Part shown: positions 23,928 through 36,300 of the stretch, piece after piece
How the letters are laid out: each line of letters begins with the position of its first letter
Numbering within the stretch: position 1 is the stretch's first letter
Assembly: GCA_001695595.3 (NCBI GenBank)
Contig: MBPM02000006.1
Location: forward strand, 1,116,001 to 1,180,000
DNA: 64,000 bases
Direction of reading: 5' to 3'
DNA from: Plasmopara viticola
Lineage: Eukaryota > Oomycota > Peronosporomycetes > Peronosporales > Peronosporaceae
Notes under the pieces: model-generated
The model's input: only the letters and a program-made list of their open reading frames with translations
Told to the model about the DNA's origin: nothing
Database searches by the model: none
Program-made: the position numbers and the translations under genes

Positions 23928-26105
23928 AGAGCATTTGCTTAAATACTTTGATCGTGGAGCGTCAAGATATCTCTATGATGTGTTTAAGGCGATAATGATC
24001 GGCAATAGTTTGCCAAAACCCTTTATGACTGCCACATTATCTAACCAGCCAGTCATTTTCGCGCGATTAGCGCTAGTGAAAAAAGGAAGCCCCTGTAGAC
24101 CTCAAACTCCTCCTCGAGGCTCAGCAGACTATAGTTATTTTTTGGTAGTGTCTACTAATGGTATATATCGATTTCAAGAACTTCATTGCACTCAACGCAG
24201 TGGACAAATCATTCACGAATGGCAAATATTATCACATATGAAGAATGTATGGTTGTCAGATGTGGATCAGTACTAAATGACTATTGATAAATTATCAGCA
24301 TTGCAAAGATTCAAAGGTATCGGCAGCGCCGACACCTTCTATCTCTGTGAGCTCAAATTAAGATTAACGATCTACGACATTAATAAATTGCTACCGTATA
24401 CATTGACTCGAAATTAGTATCGTCATGAAGTATGTAATTTACATATTAAACATTACAAAACATTGGGTCAATCAGACGGCATTGTTGTTATCTCGAAGCA
24501 CACGTAATTTCCACTCTGCTTTCTTTTTCGTTCAGAAATCACCCCCTCCTCCATCTATGTTGTAATATATATAAAGGGTTGTGTCAAGGTGACTATAATT
24601 GAAAGAAATACGAAAGAAGAAATATACCTGATAATGCTAAGCGTAGATAATGCTGACGACGAATCACGACAACGCCAACAATAACGCAGACACCGGAAGG
24701 AGTGTTGAGGGATTTGCTTAGTGGAGAATGGGTGCACGTATATTTGCTATTGTCTCAGAGCAGAGCTCTTTAATTGTAGAACTGGTGGTCTCAGAAATTA
24801 TATGTTTTTGGCAGAGTGCAATTACACTTTGACATAGCCGTTATTTGACATTTGGAATGCGCAGTCCTTTGCGAGATTTACCATATCAGTACCGACTTTG
24901 AGCATATCGCAATCGTAGTCAGCGATTACAGCTATCAGAAATACTTACTTCACATACCGCAATGATACATCTGGCACATGATGAAATGTCCAATATTGGT
25001 ACTTCGTCTGACTTATTCTTCTGTAACACACGACAAAAAGGTATAATCTGGCAATAACCATTCAATGCAGCTAGCTACTTTGCCCAAGCTTTGACGAGAT
25101 GTTGAGGCAAATAAAAGTCAATCGGCAATGCCGAAGCTTGTGTTCTTTAGATTGCTTCGTCATTAATTCCAATTTTTCTTTCTACCTGGAATAAGTTAGT
25201 GTCTTAGCACTGATATATACCCAAACTGCTAAATAGTGCGCGAGACCGCCATCCTGTTGATTCACGAGCTGGCTACCATTGTCGCCGTATTGTGATTTTG
25301 GGACGGGCCTTGACCAATTTTTCGAGAAGACAAGTGTTTTGCGGTCTATCCATGCAGATAATATTTCACACCTGCTTAATGTAAAAATAAACATTGAACA
25401 TTGTCGCCGTTCGTTGTTACAACGAGCTGGTAACCGAAAAAAAAGTAAAAAACTTCCCGTACAAACTATTAGTAATGAAAAAAAATTCGATAGAGCATAT
25501 GAGGATTTTGCCTTCATAAGGACGATCTTCTGCATAAGAGTCAGCATCATTACCATTTAAGTGACATCTTGCTGTACATGTACCTCGCGATCTATTATTT
25601 TCTGAAAAGTGATAGATTCGAAGCCCAACAACAAGCTAGCTTTGCAATGTGGCGCACTGCTATACTGCTTGCGAGATTGAATTTACGTGTACGTTATCTT
25701 AGCCACATTAGGTCACTTTTAAGGTCATTTCTTTGTTGGAATTCGCTCGTAAGTTTATGTTGATTACTAGTTTAATTTCTATTCGATTAGTCGTTCCAAT
25801 CTCTACGATTATGTGTCGGTACAGCAATGTACTGACCTTATTGTATATTTTTTAAAAAAAGAGTGTTTGCTCGGACTATCCAATTGATTCATAAAGTTTG
25901 CGCAGCTTTTGTCTCGAGCACAAGTAAAAGATTAAAAGTCTTGTAGGAATTGGCATTGCATTATGTAATGTGCCTATCTATCGAATGACGATCTCAGATT
26001 TTATCCTTGATCGGGCACGAGGCGGCACACCACTTCGGATCTTCATACTCCAATTCGCATTCTAGTGCGCAATACAAGCTTTTACTCCATCGACTCCAGC
26101 TCGCC
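23928..26105. other. Remainder of unit 2 and upstream flank of GH6 copy 3
   Basis: Resumes the unit 2 sequence at GCATTTGCTTAAATAC, then unit 3 upstream flank. A 128-aa frame starting at 23890 begins inside the LTR remnant and its unit 1 counterpart is broken, so it is not called a gene. Confidence 0.5.
25959..25970. promoter_or_regulatory. Candidate regulatory palindrome upstream of GH6 copy 3
   Basis: CATTATGTAATG, 147 bp before the start codon. Spacing is shorter than in the other copies because of a deletion between site and gene. Confidence 0.25.
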
Positions 26106-27475
26106 ATGACCAAAACGTTGCATTCGGCCATTTCAGTGGCGTCGCTTGCTTTAAGCATGTTTTCCTTCAACGTTGGTGCGAATAAATTATGTTCCATCGC
26201 GCCTGTGTCGTATGGTCTAGCCAAGGCCGAGTACCCACACCTTGCTTATGCAATCGATGCCTTGGAGGAACACCCTATTGCTGCTTGGTACACTGATCGT
26301 CTGTCGGCCGCTGATAGAGCTACGATGCTTCAACGCATCACTTCTGAGTGCCCTGAGGACTCGCTCATGACCATTGTCGTATACGGTCTCCCAAACAAGG
26401 ATTGTCAAAGTGGAGTTTTGACTGCTGGCTCTGTTAACAGCACGGCCGCCTACAAGGAGTTTCTCCAGGAGCTAACTACCGCCATTGGTGATCGAAAGGT
26501 ACTTTATGTCGTAGAGCCTGATGCCGCTGCGCTTCAAGTGGATAAGAGTGGTTGCGGTGCTAAATCTGGATACCTCGAGAACCTCAAGGTTGCTATTGAA
26601 GTCCTTTCGGGGAATGCTAACGCGGAATTGTACTTGGATGTTGGCTATTGGACAATCTTGACTGAATCGCTATTTCCGAAGATAATCCCTGTCGTTGAGG
26701 AACTCAATGCCTCGAATCGCCTACGTGGCATCGTTCTTAACACTCGCAACTACCGTAGCACCACACTGATAACCGAATTATGCACCAAATTCCGAAATGC
26801 CATGGGATCGACTCCATTGAATTGTATAATCGATACGAGCAGAAACTATGTGTACGTGATTTGTTTGTTGATGTGATGGCCAAATACCGTCTGACTAATT
26901 CTTCGATTCTGTTATATTCTCAAAGTGCGCCCCCAAGTCAAGATTGGTGCAACATTTTTTCTGCAGGTATTGGAGCCTTACCTACATCCGAGACTAGCAT
27001 TCCAAATGTGGACTACTTGTTGTGGATCAAGACTCCAGGAGAGAGCGACGGTCTTTGCAACGGAGGTCCGGACGCCGGGATGTTCTATGAGACGGCTTTT
27101 CAAAAACTGTGGGACCAAGGTTACTTGGTGAATGTGCTCGGTATGAAATCGATCGGATCGGGCAACAACTCCACTAGTCCGACAAATGGTAGCGTGATCC
27201 AGGCTGAGGACCCAAAGATCCAGTCTGAGACTCCTATTGTTCCGTCTGTGGCCCCTATCGCTCAGTCTGAGACCCCTATCGCTCTTTCTGCAACCCCAAT
27301 GATCCATGTTGAGACCCCCTTGGCCAATTCCGCGACCCCATTGATTCAGTCGGGGAGTTCTCTCACTAATGGTGTGGGTCCAATGATTCAGTCTGTGACC
27401 CCAACGATCCAGTCTACGACCTCATCAATTCCGTCTGGGAGTCCCATCACTGAGTCTGTTACCCCAATGATTTAG
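26106..27475 (+). CDS. Secreted glycoside hydrolase family 6 (cellulase), copy 3
   Basis: Exons 26106-26851 and 26926-27475, intron 74 nt (donor GTACGT, branch-like CTGACTAAT, acceptor TCAAAG), 431 aa. This is the most divergent intact copy: signal peptide with FNVGAN, VSYGLAKAEYPH, SAADRATM and DWCNIFSAGIGALPTSET. Because the exon 2 frame is open back across the acceptor, it is the best copy for locating the intron: V249 is split GT/T, and DWCN then follows directly. The catalytic motifs (WYTD, NKDC, EPD, PGESDG) are intact. The tail is shorter, 12.6 heptads (residues 344-431), and ends TPMI before TAG. It founds the subfamily shared with copies 4 and 5. Confidence 0.93.
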
Positions 27476-28867
27476 TCTGAGACCCCTGTCACTCAGTCTG
27501 CGACTCGAAAGGAATGATCGCCAACTCGGTTCAAGCTTTGAGGTCTACAGGCAAGCTTCCAAACATCGGCCCAAGCGTCTATAATCGCGATACAAACAAA
27601 GTTCATTTTCTTGTGTGTGTAAGTTTTTTTTAATCGTATTTTTTTTGTTTAAAGGTTGGTGCAGCATCATTCCAATCGTGTTACACCTCAGCACGAGCTG
27701 AAAACTGATTACTTTTGCATCACTACATAAAAAAATGTAATTTCACGTTCTGTTTTCTTGGTACATCGCCAGTTGCACATTATTTTCGATCGATCTGTTT
27801 CTTAGTTTGGTGCAAAAGTTATTACTTCACCGAATTGCAACGTACTCAACAAAAAGCTGACCAGTTCTGCAGCATCCACATTCCAGACCAGCATAAATTC
27901 TGAGCACTCTTCATTTCACTACGGAGCGGTCAATGGGACAATTACACATCCATTTTGGGTATGAGTAAGTATGAGAGTCACACTTTTTTTAGTGTGATGG
28001 CTTGTCCACTTCAGCTAGGTATCTCCGCCATGCTTGGTTTAGATCCAGAAGATATTGAACCAAGTACCTCCCGGTCCCGGTTTGTGCTGGAGTAATAGGT
28101 TGGTTAACATTTTCAAAAGGACGTGAAGCTGCGTAACATACACTTTTGGGGAAGGACTTTCCTAATTGTAGCTTAACGGGCTCGAGCTTACCAGTAATAC
28201 TATTTTCGTCTGCTTGAATGCTTGCTCAGTTGCGCAGCGTAATACTTGGTAACGTCGTATTTCTCAGCCGACGTATATCATGTCAGTCTTGCATGGCTTG
28301 TACACAGGGTCAGCTTCGTCACATATCTGCTGACGTGTGCTTACTGCGATTCACGCAGGGTCGAATAAATTTTGTATGTGAGTCTGAACCAAGATCGATT
28401 TTGCAATTAAATTGGTAATTATGGCAACGCCGCGCCACAGCTTTTGCCTGCTTAAGGTTTTTCGCAGTATGTGTTGTTTAGTGATCAACAACCAGCAAAT
28501 CCTATTTTCTACTAACCACTCTCATGCTTTTTGCTCCCCACGCAATAAGCAAATCTTCTTTTGCAGGCGACACAAAGACATTATCCATCTTCACACTCCT
28601 TGGCTTGCGCCATTAAACCGCTTACTAAAAGCTTGTGAAATGGATGAATGACACCAGACGCTTCTACAAACCTTCACAGCTAACAAATGGTGCACTACAT
28701 AAAAAATCAGAAAATAGCATGTATTTTTACATAATCAGCAGCAGAAAGAAAAGATAGCTGCAATTAAGTGTCATACGTAGGTTGCCATATCGACATTGAT
28801 TTGACGCAAAACACTCTATAGTCAAAAAGATGTGTTTAGGAACGACAGGAAAATAACTCTAATACAT
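27476..28867. other. 3' flank of GH6 copy 3
   Basis: Post-stop repeat remnant to a second in-frame stop (TGA near 27518), AT-rich spacer, and a SINE relic (listed separately). The site near 28415 is the empty counterpart of the SINE insertion at 47536. No supported gene. Confidence 0.5.
27905..28103 (-). mobile_element. tRNA-like SINE relic in unit 3 flank (partial)
   Basis: Degenerate and truncated at its tail. On the minus strand the CCGGGAGGTACTTGGTTCAA stretch resembles the box B of the family; AAGTGGACAAGCCATCACAC follows. Confidence 0.5.
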
Positions 28868-29218
28868 CATAATATGAGCTTGGAAAAGGTTGGGGTGACG
28901 CCCTCCTTGCAAGCGCGGGGGCTAAATGCTCGCGCGCTTCGGGCAGGTGCTCTCGGGCATCTGCAGGTCTCTAACGAGTTTCACCCTCGACGCGACGGTC
29001 TCCAGCACCGGGCGCCACCTGGGCTCTTACCAAGTCAGAGCTAAACATAATAATGGAAGACCCTCACGACCTCGGTGCTGGCTGCACTGCCCGCCGAACG
29101 AGACCCGACGTATGCGGACACCACTCTATGCCTTGGACTAGCCAGACTGAGCCTAGCACGTGCATAACTTGGCAACGCGATAACGTAATACATTACAATA
29201 CATTACACCATAATATGA
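28868..29218 (+). mobile_element. GC-rich SINE-like element, copy 2, with target duplication
   Basis: A 331-bp insert (28878-29208) lies between two perfect 10-bp copies of CATAATATGA (28868-28877 and 29209-29218). The paralogous place in unit 4 (near 48310) has a single CATAATATGA and no insert. The body matches 2524-2818; the 3' end adds a short run of ATACATTACA-type repeats, as expected for a SINE tail. No protein is encoded. Confidence 0.82.
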
Positions 29219-32200
29219 ATCACAAAAACGAGGCGGTAGTTTATTAGTGTATCACACTTTAAAAAGCTTTACAGAAGGTTACGTTTGTGTTGCTATAGCT
29301 GGCATTGCCATATCGTGACACAAGACAACTGATGTCTTTAAACATCAATACAAGGCAGCACTAAGAACTGAGGAGCTGACATAGAAGCGATTGGTAGTCT
29401 AAGAGCCACTGATTGTGTATGCTAGTAAAATTATCATGCTGCATAATAAATAATTTACCCGCAATTGTGTCAATCGGTAAGATTTTTAACGATCAGCTCA
29501 CGTAACATTCGATACGTTTGGGGCGTTGTGGCTAGAGCTTGCCCTTAAAGTCAGGCAGATAGCGGTATGAGGCTCATATTGTTTATCAGGACAGAAGCAA
29601 AGTGTATTGCCTAAGCTTAAGCTTTCCAAAGCAAAATGCCGCGGCAGCGCCGATGCACCAGATACATTCAACGCCTGAGTTTAAAACCGATATTCGTTAA
29701 AAGTGAAGATACACTTGCTTGCGTCATCGCATGCAAAAAGTACTTAATAAACTGACATTTTCACACGGCCTAAAAAAAAGCATTTCTAGTTGTAAGAGGA
29801 TCTGATCGGCACTACAATCTTTACCGGCTAAGTAATATCCAAACGGAGGACCCGTCACTTTTTGGTAGACCCCTTCTATAGATTGACTATAGATCGAAAG
29901 TGTATCGCTCACTGAATGGCTACGTATATCGGTACTCCATCAAGGGCCAGTCCATAGTCGGCGTTGGTGATTTTGGTCTTTTAATGCCCCCTAGGGATGT
30001 ATCGTTTGTTGCAGTCTTGAACTTCACCTTATCCAACTCAGTCTCCAGCGCAGCTGACAGACTGTGTGAAGCATTTGACCTGAGAGTCAATATAAACGCT
30101 TCTGATTTTCAATTCTTGTTAGAAAAAAACCTTCAATGAAACTCCATACATTTGCATGGCCGGTGACACTAACAAGTCTTACACCGTTCAAAGCTTAAAC
30201 GTCGTTTTGATAGCGTTGTCGTTAGCTTGAAGCTTTTTCAAAGCCTAAGCAAACAGGGGTCCAGATGAGTGACTGCCAATGCGTCCGTTCATCACCCGAA
30301 AGCAGAGACATCCGCTGGTCATCTCGCAACCTTACAAAGGAAAATGGTATCCATGCAATTTTTAGCTTCGATTTATGGGGCACCTTTCGGTACTCAATCT
30401 TTCGCTTCGTAGGCAATTTGTTAACAAAGACATCGTTAATTACGTGCTTTGTATGCTAAAAGAAACGCGCCATTTTTTTAGAAGTCACACGGTGCTCGTT
30501 AAAGCGCCCGTTGCCCCTTTTAGCACCTCTGCTTCTCAAAGCCCTCCGCATATTGTCAATTGAGTAGTGCCAGAGAAACCTGTCCTTGTCTCGATATTGT
30601 GCCTACTTAAATAAGTGCTGAAGCGACTATGTCAAGATGGCTTGAAGCCTTGCGAATCGAGAATACAAGCACTAAGCCAATTGGAGGCTATCTTTGGTTT
30701 CTTACCGCACGTTGGGGTATGGTGGCAATGAGATCAAACCCACGCCGAACGCTAAGCTCGCAACATTTAGCTTGATTTTCTTGACACGCAAAAAGCAGCC
30801 TCCGTAGAGCCTTCGCAGAGCTCAAAGCAGGCAAGTATACCTATCGGTGTCTTGTACTGCGTTGACCGAGATAGGTCCCCCTTGATCTCAATGCTTATCT
30901 GGATAAAAACCAAGTATTTTCCGTGAAATGGCAATTTTTGGAGATGGGCACGTCGCAAAATCCACGGTGGTCACTTCGGTTTGTGGTATAGTCTTACTAA
31001 TGTATTGTGTGAAGTCATCGTTGGCTTCAGTTTCAATTTTCGCTTTCCAACATCGACAATATATTCGGCGAAGACATTTCAGGTCGAGGTCAGTCTTTTA
31101 TATCTTGGAATCGCCTTAGATTTTCCTGTGAAGTCTTCTGCATAGCCGGTATGACTAACGACAACTCAAACACCTCAAGGGCTTTGTCCGGGACGATGAA
31201 GCCGTTTCGACCGTGTCGTTGCTAACGGAACGCTTTTACAGCTCAAGTGGGCAAAGATCTCGTATAGTTTTTACCGGAGATCCCGTCATACTTCGAATCA
31301 TTTTTTTCTGATGGCAGACACTTGTAAATGACAGGGTATACACGCGTGATGGAGTGTACTTATAGCTGAATCATTTGATCAAGCAGTGTAAAGAGATCTT
31401 TATGATGTGTTCGAGGTGATAATAATTAATTGTCTATAACTTTTATGACTGCCACATTATCTAGAAAGCCAGTCATATGCAATTAGCGTAATGCTCTAAA
31501 GGAAGCCCTTGTCAAATCTCACACTCCTCCTTAAGGCTCAGTAGTATATTTTTCCTAGGAATTTGTACTGGTTGTTGTTATTTTTTGGCAGCGTGCCAGA
31601 TGATAGATGGACATGATATATAGTTTCATTGCACTTAACGAAACTGACAAATCAATCGCGAAAGGTAAATGTTATCACATATGAAGAATGTATGACTGTC
31701 AAAATGCAATTCAGTGTCCAACTTTTTTATCAGCTTTAAAAAGATCCAAAGAAAATTTGAAGCGCCTACACCTGTATGAAGCTCTTTGGAGCTAAATTTT
31801 GGTTAGCTTCAATCTTTCGTAACCCTCAACATAACTTGCGCTTTTGCCAAAGGATCAGGATATCAACGACTTCCAGCACTGCAATTTTCTTGAAGAACAA
31901 GTCATGGTAAGTGCTTTTATCAAAGGTCCAAGCGCAGGCCGTCTCGCACTCGACCTCATGGTATGCATCTGAGGCGATGAAAGAGACGATGTCGATTACT
32001 TTTAAAGAGCAGTATCGTTCCATACATATCCGCTTTTTCAAAATGCCGTAGATAGGTAGTCATTGGTCTTCACGACCTCGTTGCCTTTTCGTCGCAGAGA
32101 ATGCAACACCCTCTGCTGTGGATGCGGTAAGTAGGGATACATGGTCCGTGCCTGTTTCGAAAGGAGCAGATGAAGCGAACCTTCGTTTCCCTGAGGCTTG

Positions 32201-33352
32201 TCGAGGTTCACTAAGAGATGCCACTCTCTTAGAGACCTAAAATTGCTGGAAATCAGTAAAGGTGGGACGCTTCATGGGTGAACAACTGTTTGCTCGAAAG
32301 AAGTGTGTGCCAATATACGGCGGAAACTTAGCCTTTGAGAATATGACAGTTCTCGAACGAGAACTCGATACACGGTGAACTGCTGGTTGTTTACGCAATT
32401 GTACGAGAGTGTGATGTCTCATTTATAATCTCGGCAGACTCTTTCTCGTCACAAAGTACTTCGCATCGACCCGCAACTTTGGTCTTGTAAAGTAGATTGA
32501 TCGATGCTCTAAGAACGGGCAACGGAACAAAGTCAGTTTTACTTCGATTAATTCGGGGGACAACCTCAAATATCTCTTGGATCGAAATAGATCTGCGTGT
32601 AGAACTGAAGCATCCAGCAGGTCAAAACCATATCATGTACTGGACTTCGACAAGTACGGGCGTGCTTAAACCAAAACCAAATCTCTTTCGTTTGCAAAGT
32701 GAAGAGCAAAGTAGGATTTCGGTGTGTCATGCTTCCACCAATATTAAATTTAAGTTTTTTAAACGTAATCTGGGTAACGATAGACCCATGAAAGGTTCCG
32801 AGGATACTTTCTTCGAATGAAGACATGATGAAATTTTCGATAATTTATAGCGAGTAACCCAGTTTTTAACAAAGCTGACCGGCAAAAATGATAGTCGCAT
32901 TGAAATAGTGTATACATTGTTTTAAAAGCTAGTGAACAAAGCGCCTACTCTGTGTATAGCAAATCCCAACAAATGGATGGCCTTGGTGTGGAAGACATAG
33001 AGGCAACTATTTTTTGCCCTGTGGGTGGCGCAAGTGGGCAACATAGGTCTACAAGATACAGCAAAAATATTGTATTAGAGATGGGTAACGAAGTACTACC
33101 AAAACGTGGTATTAAAGCTGATTAAAAAAAGTTGATATCTGTATATTACAAGCAACTTTGTGGTTTAAAAGAGACGTTATTAAGAAAATCATGATAGCTC
33201 AAATGATCTTGTAAGCAGGCAGGTGCACTCCAATTAAGGCATTGTCAGAATTACGGAACCTTGAAGCTTCTGAGTTCCTTATAGAATTCAGAGCCAATAG
33301 CATTTCAATAGTGGTGTTTCGAAAATCGAAACTTCTTTTAAACTTGTAATTT
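29219..33352. other. Duplicated flank of unit 3
   Basis: About 4.1 kb with no supported gene; much of it aligns with 48.31-52.70 kb of unit 4. Two stretches look like coding remnants. A plus-strand frame at 29900-30139 (79 aa) matches 49004-49351. Minus-strand pieces between 32826 and 31826 match those at about 52.3-51.4 kb. Neither was assigned to a family. Confidence 0.4.
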
Positions 33353-36300
33353 TGTTGAAATTACACCGCTGAATGCATGCTGAACAGGCGGATGACGTCC
33401 TCGTATTTACGAGTACGTCAAAGTGAGTAATTACATACTGGTAGCCGTTCATAAGTATAGAAAAGTATGTTATCTTTGGTTTTTACCTTCTTCTCAACCG
33501 GTTATCAGCCGCAACAAGCCTTTCTTCACAAGCAACGTCCTCGCCCACTTTGGCTTACAAGCGCACCGAAGTCCTCATAGGGAGTGGTCACTTTCAACAC
33601 GAGGGTGACCCATCATGGCCGACAAGGAGAAGAGTGACGTCACGAAGGCGTGGCTGATTAATAATATTAAGGCGCTAAGAATCATCGCTCAAGGCGTTGA
33701 GATCTAGCACTAGACCAAGACACGTTCGACTACGTGCGCCATGGAGACGTGGGGAGCCCTCCGCGAATTCTACAATCGCTCGACTCTTCACAATCGTGTG
33801 GTGATGACTCGTCGACCGCACGAGTTCAAGAAAAAAAACTGAAACAAGCATTACAGAGCATCTGGACTTTTTTGACGAGCTAGAAGCGGGGCTTCAGACT
33901 ACGGGGGAGCCAGTTGATGAGTTACGCCAGCTGGTGGTATTTCTGAGCAGTCTGCCTCGGAGTATGACTTGATTTCGTCGATAGTGGAGAATGCGAGGAA
34001 CATTACGCTGATCAAGAACAAGGAGAAGCTGCCCAAAGAATCAGAGAAGATGCAAAAGAACGAAGCTACGGGGAAAGCGTTTCGCGTAAATGAAAATGCT
34101 AGAAGATTTAAAGGTGGACGAGACAATGCACGAAAAGATGGTCCTCCACGCAATCACGGCTGATTCAAGGGCAAGTGCTTCAACTGCAACCAGTTCGGAC
34201 ACTTTAAGCGGAATTACCCGACCGTTAAAAAAATTGACAGCGACGACACGGTGTTTGGTGTTGATGAAGGGAAGTCATCGGGATGGCTGGTTGACAGTGT
34301 CCCACATGACTCTACCCAGGAAGGACTTGTTTGATTACAAGGACCTTAACCTAGCATCGAAGTTTCGATTGCAGACGGGAAGAAGTTGCTCGTCAAAGGA
34401 GCCGGCACGGTGAACTGACTGGTTTGGACGGAATGGGCATTCGCATGGTCGACGTTCTGCACATTCCTGGACTCGACCGAAGGTTGCTGTTAGTTGGCAA
34501 GCTTGCAGAACGTGGTCTGAGTGTGGACCTTTCGTGTTGATCATGCGTCATCTAAAACAAGAATCAAGAAATGGCATCAGGTCAAAAGATGGAAAGTCGC
34601 ATTTACACGAGCGTGATCAAGTAGAAGCATCATGTCTCATTTGATATTTCGGGGGTGACAATCAGTGGGGTTTTTGGCATGCCCGCATGGGGCACCCCAG
34701 CAAGGATGCGCTGATCAGGACACAGCGACTAGCTAATGGTATCCCAGTGATCAAGCAAAATGTGGAAACATTGTGTGCCGGGTGTTTGAAGGGCTAGCAG
34801 ACGATCACGGTGGTTCCGTCTTTTTCGATGACAAAGACGACACGTGTGTTGGAGCGTGTTCACAAAGCTGTTAAGTGGCCAACGAAAAGTTTCTTGAAAG
34901 GTGGTGCCAAGTACGTTATCACGTTTGTGGATGAAAATTAATGATATGTTGCGCTCTTTCTGATCAAGAGCCAGAGTGAAGTGGCTGCATATCGCCAGGA
35001 AATCAGTTTGCAAGGTGTTCCTGGCGATATACGAAAACCAGTGGGGTGCACGACTAAAGTGGTTGCAATCCGACAACGGAAGCGAGTTTGTGAACAAGAA
35101 AATGGCTGGAATATGTTTACAGAACGGCATTGTACACCAGCGCTCCGTTCCATACAGCCTTCAGCAGAACGGAGTGGCGGAGCGTATGAAAGGACTATCA
35201 TAGGAAAGTACTGTAGCATGTTTCACTACAAGAGCGTTTTTCGACGGAATTGGGGGCGGAAGGGGTAAATACAGCAATTTATTATATTTATCACTCCAGC
35301 AATACGGTCCGTCCTCACATTACGCCGTACGAGCTAGCTTTCAAGACGAAATCTCGAATGGATCACCTGCACGTATTTGGTTCGCAAGGCTACGGTCATA
35401 CTGACGATGTGAAACGAACGAAACTGGAACCTAAGAGCTTCAAGTGTATGTCTCTCGGCTACGCAGAGAATTTCAAGGATTATCGCGTGGTTGACTTGAA
35501 AATGCCAAGATCAAAGTAGTGTATCTAAAAAGATGATTGCTCTGTTTATGCGTTATCAATGATTCACTATTTTACCTATTCTTTGGCGTAAGATAAAATA
35601 AAGACCAGTTAGGTTAGGTGGGCGGCATTTACGACACGCGAGAGCTCAAGCCAGAACCAATTGTTAAAGGAATGAAGGATGGTGATGAAATCAAGATTTA
35701 GCATCTGGTGAATCGACAACCAGCTCCGGACGATTCCATGGGAGCTGTCGAAGAGCCAGTCGCGGATATAAAATGGATGATATGGTTTGTACGCCAAGCG
35801 TCGTTGTACAGCGGCTAATGTCTTCTGAGAGCCCTGTACGAAGCAGGTTTGAGCTAACGAAGTGTCATCAAATGTCCCAATTGAAACAAGAAGATTGTCT
35901 AGTTTTTGCAGTAGAGCGAACAAGAGAAGGATGTGAGCCAGTGCTAATGCTAAGAAACGACTCAGATGGTAGAAAATCGACAGGAGGTAGCGAGGGCCCA
36001 CCAACTTCAAAGCGTGCTAGGATTGACAAAGATGGACTATCCCCAGAAGCCGTTGTTGCCTACGCCGTGGGAATTGACGACGATACGGACTCATCGACTA
36101 CGGATACTGAAGCAATGGCAAGCGACGACACAATAAAATGGCTTGAAGCAATGAATGCCGAGCTTCGCTCTCATTAAGAGAACCAAACGTGGCCAATAAA
36201 GCCACGAAAAGGCACGACTGGTCGCGAGAGGTTCCAAGCAGAAGTATAGCGTCAACTTTTTCGAGACTTATTTCTTGGTTGCCAACATAAATTTGATCCG

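Noticed and set aside
23890..24276. 128-aa open frame after copia A, briefly considered as a WY-type effector remnant
   Set aside because: It begins in the LTR remnant, lacks a signal peptide and RXLR motif, and its unit 1 counterpart is interrupted by stops.
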